In this document: in pieces, positions 1 to 6,968 of the stretch
Layout: every line of letters starts with the position of its first letter
Position numbering within the stretch: position 1 is the first letter of the stretch
Assembly (NCBI GenBank): GCA_026193125.1
Contig: JAPHSC010000019.1
Span: 1-9,611, forward strand
Length of the DNA: 9,611 bases
Source: Gammaproteobacteria bacterium
GTDB taxonomy: Bacteria > Pseudomonadota > Gammaproteobacteria > Steroidobacterales > BM003
Reading direction: 5' to 3'
The notes under the pieces: model-generated
Database searches by the model: none
What the model saw: only the letters and a program-made list of their open reading frames with translations
Told to the model about the DNA's origin: nothing
Program-made: the position numbers and the translations under genes

Positions 1-2172
1 CCTGCCCTGCTCAATTCTCACCAGCGCCTCGTAGTACCTGATATCCATATCTTCCGGGCTGGCAGTCGTGGCGATATCTATCGCTTCCCCGGCCTCGGCA
101 AAGCGTCCTGTCCGTGCCAGGTAATGCGCGTTAGCAGCCCTGGCAAGCTGATCCTCGGGATTGACCGCCAACGCCAGCGAGGCCAGGTCGGATGCCCGGA
201 CATATGCGGCGCCAGCGGCCTCTCCCGCATCAAGCGCCTGGAGCGCATCACCCAGTCCTCCCCAGAGACGATAGTCATCCGGAGTCAGCTCAATGGCCTG
301 GCGATAAAATTTCTGCGCCCCTTCGAAGTCGCCCGCATAGAAATACATATTGCCCGTATTAAACAAGGCGGCGGGGTCTGGCTCGATTGCGTTGGAACGC
401 TCGAACGCTTCGCCAGCCTGCTTGAAATTGCCCGCCATGAAACTGGCGCCGCCCAGGTTGTTAAATGCCAGTGAACTGGTTGGATCGAGGCGCGTGACCT
501 TGATAAATTCTTCAGCGGCCTCGGCATATCTGCCGCGCGTCATGAGAAAGGCGCCATAGGCGTTTATCGACACCCAGTACACCGGATCCTCGTCAATGGC
601 CTTCCTGAATTCCAACTCGGCTTGCTCGGGTTGATTTAACTCGGCCAATACCCTGGCCTGGCCCACGTAACCGTCAGCGAAGGTCGGATCCAGTTTCGTG
701 ACCAGCTTGAATGATTCGAGCGCGCGTTCATATTGCCCGGAGTAGCGGTATAGCTCGCCCAGGGCATAATTCACTTCCACACTCCCCCGGCTCTTTAGCA
801 GGGCCTGCACGCAAACCCCCTCGGCCTGCTCATAACGCCCCACATCCCGCTCCAATTCATACCAGGCCAGGTAGGTCTCACACAGACCCGCGTAGGCATC
901 TGCATAACCGGGGTCCAGATCAGAGGCCTGCCGGAAATGGGATTCAGCATCAGCAAGATGTTGTTGCGTACGCGTCTTGCGCAGGAAGCCTCTGGCTATC
1001 AAGTAGGCTGCATAGGCTTCGCCGCTCTGGGTGGGCTCCGCGTCGAGTTTCTTGTCAGTGCCCGATGACAAAACCAGGCGCAGCGAGCGGGCCACCTTCC
1101 TGGCGATATCCTCCTGAATCTGGAAAATATTTGAGGGTGAAACCGAATAGGCTTGTGACCAGTTGGAAAATCCCTTTTTGGCTTCGATCAATTGTGCAGT
1201 AACGCGAATCTGGTCTCCTTCGTAACGACAGCTTCCTTCAACCAGGTGCGTAACATTCAGCCTCCGGGCGACGTCAGCGTCCTGCAGCGATGCGTACCGA
1301 AACGACTCTGCGGCTCTTTGGGGCGCCACTTTGAGCTCGGGAATGCGTCCCAGGATATAGTTAAGATCCTCGGTCAGGCCATCGCAAAATACTTCGTTTT
1401 CCTTGGCGCCGATATTGATCAACGGCAAGACGGCGATCCGCACCCGGCCGTCAATAAACGGCGGCATAATCACGGTGTAGGTCAACAGACCCACGAGTGA
1501 AGCCGCCAGAAGTCCTGCCACCAGGAGCGCCAGCCTGGTGGAAAGCTTGTTCACCCTGATCCCGGCCGGGTCGATTTCAATACCAGAGGGTGTGACCTGT
1601 AAGACCCACGCCATCACCAGGGCAACGGGCGCGCCCATCACGGCCATGACCAACAGCATGGTCATCATCCAGGTAGGCTCCGGGAGAATGATGGGCACCA
1701 GGATATCGGCCACCTGGACCATGCCCCAGGCAATAACCGCATACGCGGCCATCACCTTGAATACCCGTCTGCGGATGAATTCGTTCCACCAGCGAGCATA
1801 GGGTTCAACCGCCCGATCTTCCGGCGCTTCCGGTGTCGGCGCGCCCAGGGGTGTCACCGTAGCCACCAACCGGTATCCTCGCCTTGGCACGGTTTGTATG
1901 AACTTCGGATTATGCGGGTCATCGCCAAGCGCATGACGGAGTTCGGCAATATTTCTTGTCAGGGTATCCTGGGCAACAGGATTTGAGCCCCACACTGCCT
2001 GCATGATTTTTCTTCGAGAGAGCAAGCTGCCCGGCTGTCTTGCCATGTACAACAGGACTTCCATGGCGTGGGGATGCACCGGGATACTGCCCCGCTCTCC
2101 CACCAGCAGACCTTCCACGGGTCTGACCAAAACCGTACCCAGTCTAAAACCTTGATGGAGCTGCACGCGCAC
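1..2172 (-). CDS. Membrane-bound winged-helix regulator with FlgO/TolB-like and TPR domains (3' end outside window)
   Basis: A continuous reading frame of 724 codons enters at 2172 and is still open at position 1, so the C-terminus is missing. Residues about 8-104 form an OmpR/CadC-type winged helix: the recognition helix is near 67-84 (TLTRNIAELRHALGD) and the wing ends in FIQTVPRRGYRLV. A Pro/Glu-rich linker (105-124) follows, then three hydrophobic helices at about 138-160, 166-188 and 211-233. Basic residues sit before the first (RRRVFK) and between the second and third. With the DNA-binding end in the cytoplasm, this puts everything after residue 234 in the periplasm. Residues 243-345 (RIAVLPL, DGLTEDL, THLVEGS, TAQLIEA) match the FlgO/TolB-N-like domain usual in this family. 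About nine TPR repeats run from 400 to the edge, for example YERALESFKLVTKLDP. No ATG fits: an in-frame TAA lies just upstream, leaving GTG at 2172 or GTG at 2166; the latter has AAAGG five bases before it. It is likely a one-component transcription regulator that senses an envelope signal or protein partner. Its target is unknown; the upstream pump operon is only a positional candidate. Confidence 0.9.
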   Translation of the reverse strand, partial: MRVQLHQGFRLGTVLVRPVEGLLVGERGSIPVHPHAMEVLLYMARQPGSLLSRRKIMQAVWGSNPVAQDTLTRNIAELRHALGDDPHNPKFIQTVPRRGYRLVATVTPLGAPTPEAPEDRAVEPYARWWNEFIRRRVFKVMAAYAVIAWGMVQVADILVPIILPEPTWMMTMLLVMAVMGAPVALVMAWVLQVTPSGIEIDPAGIRVNKLSTRLALLVAGLLAASLVGLLTYTVIMPPFIDGRVRIAVLPLINIGAKENEVFCDGLTEDLNYILGRIPELKVAPQRAAESFRYASLQDADVARRLNVTHLVEGSCRYEGDQIRVTAQLIEAKKGFSNWSQAYSVSPSNIFQIQEDIARKVARSLRLVLSSGTDKKLDAEPTQSGEAYAAYLIARGFLRKTRTQQHLADAESHFRQASDLDPGYADAYAGLCETYLAWYELERDVGRYEQAEGVCVQALLKSRGSVEVNYALGELYRYSGQYERALESFKLVTKLDPTFADGYVGQARVLAELNQPEQAELEFRKAIDEDPVYWVSINAYGAFLMTRGRYAEAAEEFIKVTRLDPTSSLAFNNLGGASFMAGNFKQAGEAFERSNAIEPDPAALFNTGNMYFYAGDFEGAQKFYRQAIELTPDDYRLWGGLGDALQALDAGEAAGAAYVRASDLASLALAVNPEDQLARAANAHYLARTGRFAEAGEAIDIATTASPEDMDIRYYEALVRIEQGR

Positions 2173-2204
2173 CTTTCCCCGGGATTTCGAGCCACGTTAA
2201 GAAA

Positions 2205-2229
2205 AGTATAGTGCAGACCGGGAATCCCG
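2205..2229 (-). promoter_or_regulatory. Candidate promoter and overlapping palindrome for the regulator gene
   Basis: On the minus strand TATACT (2210-2205) matches the sigma70 -10 consensus at five of six bases and lies about 33 bases before the GTG at 2172. There is no good -35 hexamer at 16-18 bases upstream, which suggests a weak or activator-dependent promoter. A perfect 11-base palindrome, CGGGAATCCCG (2219-2229), sits where the spacer would be and could be an operator, for instance for autoregulation. A second short palindrome, CAGACCGTCTG, lies further upstream at 2269-2279. These are sequence matches only. Confidence 0.4.
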
Positions 2230-2283
2230 CCGGAACTGGAACCAATCTACGCCAGAAGCAGTCCTGCACAGACCGTCTGATGC

Positions 2284-2308
2284 AAAACCTGCCCGGTCCG
2301 GGAGCAGG
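2284..2308 (-). terminator. Candidate Rho-independent terminator of the efflux operon
   Basis: Read on the minus strand, about 23 bases past the permease stop codon, CCTGCTC pairs with GGGCAGG (one G-U pair) around a seven-base loop, giving a GC-rich 7-bp stem followed directly by TTTT. The position just after the last pump gene and before the regulator's own promoter-like sequence fits a transcription end. The T-run is short, so it may be leaky and allow read-through into the regulator. Confidence 0.45.
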
Positions 2309-2331
2309 CAGAGGGCCAGGAGCGCCCCCCT

Positions 2332-5300
2332 TTATCTCGCGGAGGACTCTGTCGCCGTCGCCGGCACCCGCCCGAAAAGACGTCCCAGGTAGCTCCGCAG
2401 ATCCTCCAGCATCAGGTAGTTGATGGGAATCATCAACAGCGTGATCACGGTGGCAAACAAGATTCCGAAACCCAGGGACACCGCCATGGGAATCAGGAAC
2501 TGGGCCTGGGTCGATTTCTCCAGGATCAGCGGCATGAGTCCGGCAAAGGTGGTCAAGGATGTGAGCAGCACCGGCCTGAGCCTGGCCAGACCCGCATCGT
2601 ACACGGCCTGTCTCAACGGCATGTTCTCCGCCCGCCGCTGGTTGATGTAATCCACCAGCACCAGGCTGTCGTTCACCACCACCCCGGACAAGGCCAGCAT
2701 GCCCATGATGCTCATGATAGTCAGGTCCATGCCCATGATGAGGTGCCCCAGCATGGCACCGGCGACGCCGAAAGGAATCACGCTCATGACGATCAGTGGC
2801 TGCAGGTAGGAACGGAACGGGATAGCCAACAGGGCAAAAATCGCAAACAAGGTAAACAGTAATCCTATGCCCAGGCTGCGGAAAGAATCGCGTTGCTCCC
2901 TCGCCTCGCCCTCCAGGCTGTAGCCTACCCGCGGATAGGTTTTCTGGATGAGGGCAATCTGGGTACTCAAGTCGGCCTTGATTGCCTCCAGGTTGGCGGT
3001 TTCCTTGTTCACATCCGCAGTGATGTTGATAGTGCGTGCCAGGTCTACCCGCCGAATCTCGGCAAAGCCCCGACCATAGGTGGCCTGGGCCACTTCGGAA
3101 AACGGTACCTCCGCTCCGGTCGGTGTGCGGATACGCATGTTTTCCAGCGTCTGCAGGTTACGCCGCTCATTTTCCGGGTAGCGCACATACACACGCACCT
3201 CATCCCTTCCCCGCTGGATGCGTTGCACCTCAAACCCGAAAAAGGCCTGGCGTACCTGGCGCGCCATGTCCTCCAGGGTCAAGCCCAGCAACTCGGCCTC
3301 CGGCTTGAGCTGGAGTTTTATTTCTTCCTTGCCGCTGTCAAAGCTGTCGGTAATATCAAACACGCCCGGATAGGTGTTCAGCAACTCCCTTACCCTTAAA
3401 GACACTGCACGCAGGTCATCAAAGGAAGGTCCGGATAACTGCACGTCGATGGGCAGCCCGGTATGGCCAATCTCGGCCCGGAAATTCAACTCCTTGGCTC
3501 CGGGTATCTGGCCGATACGCTGACGCCATTCCCGCACCAGCTCGGAACTGGTGATGTCCATGGTGCGCTCCTCGGGAGCCAGGATCTCGAATGACACTCG
3601 GGCCACGTGGGACTGTGCCCCTCCGCCGCGCTGCGAGCCTATGTTTACCGTCATATCGCGAATAATGCTTTCGTTAAGGACAGGGTCGATGTAGTCCTCG
3701 CGCATTGACTCGGCCACCCCGGCTATGCGCTTGGCGGCGGCTTCGGTGACCTCAAAAGGTGTTCCCGGTGGCATGACCAGGCTGGCCTGAGCCACCTCGC
3801 TTTGCACGCGGGGGAAGAAGATAAACCTCAGGTGCCCACTGATTGCCAGGCTGAACAGCAAGATCGCCACCGCGATAAAGCCGGACATCGCCAGACTCCG
3901 ATTTTGGAGAACCCAGCGCAGCGCAGGTTCGTAGGCGCCACGGGTCACTGCATCCAGCCAGCGAGACACACGCCGCTGGATGCGTACCGGCAGAGCATGC
4001 TCGCTATCCTTGAGATTGCGTACGCGCACGTGTTTCAGGTGAGCGGGCAGAATCAGCTTTGACTCGATTAGCGAAAACAGCAATACCGGAATCACGATCA
4101 TGGGAATTTGTGCGAACAGCTTGCCGCGCACACCCTCAACCATCAGCAGCGGAATGAAGGCCACCACGGTCGTCAGCACACCGAAGGTGACCGGCACGGC
4201 TATTTCCTGGGTACCCTTGATCGCTGCGTCCCTGGGGTTTTCGCCCTTCTGCAGGCGGGTGAAAATATTCTCGCCCGTGACAATGGCGTCGTCCACCACG
4301 ATACCCAGCACCAGGATGAAGGCGAACAGACTTAACAGGTTTAGCGTCACGCCCATCAACGGCATCAGGGCGATACCACCCATGAAAGCCACTGGCATGC
4401 CCATCAACACCCAGAAGGCCACCGAGCCACGCAGGAATAGCGTGAGCAGCAATAGCACGAGCACACTTCCCTGCAAGGCATTACGCACCAGGGTATTGAT
4501 CCTGGCCTTGACCACCTTCGATTGGTCACGCCAGTAATCCACGTGTACGCCGGCTGGCAGCGTATCCTCGGCCCGGTCGGCATAGCGTTTTACCGCATCT
4601 GCTACGTCAATGGCGTTCTGGCTGCCGACCCGGTAAATATCGATAAATACCGCCGGCCTGCCATTAAATCGCGATTCCAGCGGATCCTCGCTGAAGCCGT
4701 CCCGCACCTTGCCAAGGTCAGCAATGGTCAGGCGTGACTGACCGTCGGTGCGCACTGCAATGTCTTCGAATTCAATTCCGGCACGGGCCTGGCCCTGGGT
4801 ACGTAGCAACACCTCGCCACCGGCCGTTCGCACCCGGCCCGCCGCCAGGTCCAGGGAACCGCTGCGCACCGCACCGGCCACCTCACCCAGGGTCAACCCA
4901 TACTGGCGCAGGGTCTGGTCCGAGACCTCAATGGAAATCTCGTAATTTCGCACACCGTCCAGGTCCACCTGGGTGATTTCCGGCAGGGCCAGCAAGTCAT
5001 CCCGTGCGTGCTCCGCCGCCAGGCGCAATTCCCGCTCCGAAAGATCCCCGGACACCACCAGGGTAATCACGTCACGACGCATCTCCGGTACATACACCAC
5101 CGGCCGCTCCGCGTCAGCGGGAAAGGTGTTGATGGAATCCACCCGCGCCTTGATGTCGTTCATCAAGTCCTTCGGGTCGTAGCCGTTCTCGACCTCTACT
5201 GTCACCGAGCCCAGGTTCTCGCCGGCACTCGATCGGATAGTCTTGATTCCAGGCAGGCTGTTAATCGCCTCCTCGATCTTGATGGTGATGCCTTCCTCGA

Positions 5301-5481
5301 CCTCCGCCGGCGTAGCACCCGGGAACGGCACCTGGATACTGACCATTTCCAGCTCAAAGGCGGGAAACACCTCCAGTGGAATGCGGACGTTCAGGGAATA
5401 CAGGCCCAGGGCCAGTATCAGGAACATCAGCAAATTTGCAGCCACATCATTGTCGGCAAACCAGGCGATCATGCTCTTCAT
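2332..5481 (-). CDS. RND-family multidrug efflux permease (AcrB-like, inner membrane)
   Basis: This 1049-residue protein has the usual length and two-fold layout of the HAE/AcrB family. A first membrane helix is at about 10-30, followed by a large periplasmic porter region beginning with the family signature PFPGATPAEVEEGI (52-65). A helix bundle spans 335-480, a tenth-of-kilodalton-scale second porter loop spans 552-865, and a final helix bundle spans 868-1025. Helix 4 holds the proton-relay aspartate pair in GIVVDDAIVTGENI (Asp397-Asp398). The helix-10 lysine of AcrB (Lys940) is replaced: the aligned stretch reads SGVVVNDSLVLVD, with Val936 at the Lys position and Asn937-Asp938 next to it. 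It would use the proton gradient to expel drugs, detergents or metabolites across the envelope as a trimer with the adaptor. The start is 18 bases after the adaptor stop, so the two are co-transcribed; the ribosome site is weak (GGGGT), and Met4 is an alternative start. No substrate can be named from the sequence. Confidence 0.95.
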   Translation of the reverse strand: MKSMIAWFADNDVAANLLMFLILALGLYSLNVRIPLEVFPAFELEMVSIQVPFPGATPAEVEEGITIKIEEAINSLPGIKTIRSSAGENLGSVTVEVENGYDPKDLMNDIKARVDSINTFPADAERPVVYVPEMRRDVITLVVSGDLSERELRLAAEHARDDLLALPEITQVDLDGVRNYEISIEVSDQTLRQYGLTLGEVAGAVRSGSLDLAAGRVRTAGGEVLLRTQGQARAGIEFEDIAVRTDGQSRLTIADLGKVRDGFSEDPLESRFNGRPAVFIDIYRVGSQNAIDVADAVKRYADRAEDTLPAGVHVDYWRDQSKVVKARINTLVRNALQGSVLVLLLLTLFLRGSVAFWVLMGMPVAFMGGIALMPLMGVTLNLLSLFAFILVLGIVVDDAIVTGENIFTRLQKGENPRDAAIKGTQEIAVPVTFGVLTTVVAFIPLLMVEGVRGKLFAQIPMIVIPVLLFSLIESKLILPAHLKHVRVRNLKDSEHALPVRIQRRVSRWLDAVTRGAYEPALRWVLQNRSLAMSGFIAVAILLFSLAISGHLRFIFFPRVQSEVAQASLVMPPGTPFEVTEAAAKRIAGVAESMREDYIDPVLNESIIRDMTVNIGSQRGGGAQSHVARVSFEILAPEERTMDITSSELVREWRQRIGQIPGAKELNFRAEIGHTGLPIDVQLSGPSFDDLRAVSLRVRELLNTYPGVFDITDSFDSGKEEIKLQLKPEAELLGLTLEDMARQVRQAFFGFEVQRIQRGRDEVRVYVRYPENERRNLQTLENMRIRTPTGAEVPFSEVAQATYGRGFAEIRRVDLARTINITADVNKETANLEAIKADLSTQIALIQKTYPRVGYSLEGEAREQRDSFRSLGIGLLFTLFAIFALLAIPFRSYLQPLIVMSVIPFGVAGAMLGHLIMGMDLTIMSIMGMLALSGVVVNDSLVLVDYINQRRAENMPLRQAVYDAGLARLRPVLLTSLTTFAGLMPLILEKSTQAQFLIPMAVSLGFGILFATVITLLMIPINYLMLEDLRSYLGRLFGRVPATATESSAR

Positions 5482-5499
5482 GGTGCTTACCCCGGTTGC

Positions 5500-6738
5500 T
5501 TATTCAGAAGAGGCCGCGTCGCGGGCAGGCTGGGAACCGGGTGGCCTGGCGCCGCGGCCCTTCATCACGACGCCATCCACGGTGGCCGTCACCGGGCTGC
5601 CATCCGCGCTGACACTCATGGGTGTCAGTGCGAGGATCTCGCCCGGCGCCAGCGAATCACCCAGAACAACCTGTGTTTCGTCGCTCCAGAGCACCGATAC
5701 AGCACGTCTGCGCAGGACGCTGTCCTCATCAACCAGCAATACTTCGCCACCCTCACGCAAGGCAGAACGGGGTATCACGATGACGTTCTTCAGCAGCGCG
5801 CCATGGATACGCGCTTGCACAAACTGGCCTATACGCAGGGGCGGCCGCCCCTCGGGCCCGCGTGCGTAGGGGGCATCCACCTGGGCCACGACATACAGCT
5901 GCCTGCTCTGTGTATCGATGGTCCCTTCGGCGCGCACGATGCGACCCTCCCAGGTATAGGTGGTCCTGCCCACCACCGCCTCGATCGTGACCGCCGGTCC
6001 TTCCTGGCTGGTCACATTGCCATCGTTGCGGAAGCGCTCGGGCAGGCGGACGTATTCGAGCTGGCGGTTACTCAAGGGCAGACGAATTTCCACGTAATCC
6101 ACGGCATAAATTTTCGCCAGGGTGGTTCCCACGGACACGAACTGGCCGATGTCCACGTTCTGCTCCAGGATCCTGCCGGCATAGGGCGCTCGAATGACCG
6201 TGCGTTGCAGATCCACCTGGGCCCGTTCCAGTTGCGCCTCGGCGGATTGCAGCGCAGCCCTGGCCGCAGCGATCTGTGGTTTGCGCAGGCCCAGGTCCGG
6301 TGCCTGCTTGCCCAGCGACTCCCAGTCGTGTTTCACGACCTCGGCCAGGGCCAGCTCCTGCTCCATGGCCGCGCTCGCCTGCGCCACCTGGGCTTCAGCA
6401 CTGGACAGGGCCAGCTCGAAATCCCGCGGCTCTATGCGCAGCAGTACATCGCCCCGTTCAAAGAAGCCGCCTTCACGAAAACTGGGCGACACTTCGATGA
6501 CCCGGCCAGGCACCTGGGGAATCAGGGTGCTGCTCGTACGCGGACGAACGGTGCCATCAGCGGTCACCATCACCTGGTAGTCGGTGCTTACCAGGCGAGT
6601 GGCCTCCACCGACAAGGGCACTACCGGAGGCGCTGTGCGCTCAGCCTGGGGCTTGCTGCTGATGATGGCTCGCCCGACAACAAGGGCAACAAGCACAACA
6701 CCAACGGGCAGCAAGAATTTGAGCCTGGAATTGATCAT
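5500..6738 (-). CDS. Periplasmic adaptor (membrane fusion protein) of the RND pump
   Basis: This 412-residue HlyD/AcrA-type adaptor is the first gene of the pump operon. An N-terminal uncleaved-looking membrane anchor (about 8-26) is followed by a proline-containing linker. There is no lipobox cysteine, so it is anchored by the helix rather than by lipid. The two halves of the lipoyl domain are at about 60-107 (GRVIEVSPSFREGGFFERGD) and 178-213 (TVIRAPYAGRI, QFVSVGTTLAKI). Between them lies an Ala/Gln/Glu-rich alpha-hairpin (108-177) that would contact the outer-membrane channel. The beta-barrel follows at about 214-310 and the membrane-proximal domain at 310-390. The tail from 393 is Gly/Pro/Ala-rich and likely disordered. 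It would link the permease to a TolC-like channel. No channel gene is present in this operon, so one must be encoded elsewhere. ATG at 6738 is chosen because it places the membrane anchor at the N-terminus; the upstream GTGGATGA is only a weak ribosome site. Confidence 0.93.
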   Translation of the reverse strand: MINSRLKFLLPVGVVLVALVVGRAIISSKPQAERTAPPVVPLSVEATRLVSTDYQVMVTADGTVRPRTSSTLIPQVPGRVIEVSPSFREGGFFERGDVLLRIEPRDFELALSSAEAQVAQASAAMEQELALAEVVKHDWESLGKQAPDLGLRKPQIAAARAALQSAEAQLERAQVDLQRTVIRAPYAGRILEQNVDIGQFVSVGTTLAKIYAVDYVEIRLPLSNRQLEYVRLPERFRNDGNVTSQEGPAVTIEAVVGRTTYTWEGRIVRAEGTIDTQSRQLYVVAQVDAPYARGPEGRPPLRIGQFVQARIHGALLKNVIVIPRSALREGGEVLLVDEDSVLRRRAVSVLWSDETQVVLGDSLAPGEILALTPMSVSADGSPVTATVDGVVMKGRGARPPGSQPARDAASSE

Positions 6739-6768
6739 GGATCATCCACTGGAATGACGGAACGCGTA

Positions 6769-6796
6769 ATTTTGTATGAACAAGTGATGATTTCAA
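6769..6796 (-). promoter_or_regulatory. Candidate promoter of the efflux operon
   Basis: On the minus strand TTGAAA (6796-6791) matches the -35 consensus at five of six bases. After 16 bases comes CAAAAT (6774-6769), four of six for the -10. The predicted start lies about 25 bases before the adaptor ATG. A short inverted repeat, TTGT-N4-ACAA (6772-6783), overlaps the spacer and the -10 and is a possible repressor site. No regulator gene adjoins this region. Confidence 0.35.
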
Positions 6797-6851
6797 AGGT
6801 TTTCTTCGCACCCGGCGACCCGCAGCCAGCAAATACGCCGAAATTGAGGGG

Positions 6852-6866
6852 TTCGGAAAATTCGAA
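6852..6866. promoter_or_regulatory. Imperfect palindrome in the divergent control region (possible operator)
   Basis: TTCGGAAAATTCGAA has four-base outer arms that pair perfectly, plus one inner A-T pair, around an AT-rich centre. It also fits the loose T-N11-A pattern of LysR-type boxes. It lies between the two divergent candidate promoters, about 115 bases from the adaptor ATG and about 100 bases from the lyase ATG, so a bound protein could affect both. A 15-base near-palindrome can arise by chance. Confidence 0.25.
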
Positions 6867-6891
6867 TCATGCCCGCCAGCGGCCGGATTCC

Positions 6892-6920
6892 CTGACTGGC
6901 AAGAGCAATGGGTTTACACT
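6892..6920 (+). promoter_or_regulatory. Candidate promoter of the lyase gene
   Basis: CTGACT (6892-6897) and TACACT (6915-6920) each match the sigma70 hexamers at four of six positions with an ideal 17-base spacer. The predicted start near 6927 leaves a leader of about 40 bases before ATG 6969. I see no short leader peptide with a tryptophan codon of the TnaC kind and no long T-run, so regulation would not be by the E. coli tna attenuation mechanism. Confidence 0.3.
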
Positions 6921-6956
6921 TCAATGCTTCGCATTTTCGTACCGTCCGGATTCTCT

Positions 6957-6961
6957 GGGAG
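6957..6961 (+). promoter_or_regulatory. Shine-Dalgarno site that sets the lyase start
   Basis: GGGAG lies exactly seven bases before ATG 6969, an ideal spacing. The earlier in-frame ATG at 6924 has no such site and would add 15 residues absent from the family. This decides the start at 6969. Confidence 0.75.
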
Positions 6962-6968
6962 CAGCGTG

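Noticed and set aside
124..1500. Several plus-strand open frames of 60-160 codons opposite the regulator
   Set aside because: They lie antisense to a continuous 724-codon frame with clear winged-helix, membrane and TPR segments, and none has a recognisable protein pattern.
6924..6968. Upstream ATG that would lengthen the lyase by 15 residues
   Set aside because: It has no ribosome site and the extra residues are not part of the family. ATG 6969 has GGGAG at seven bases and gives the exact family length.
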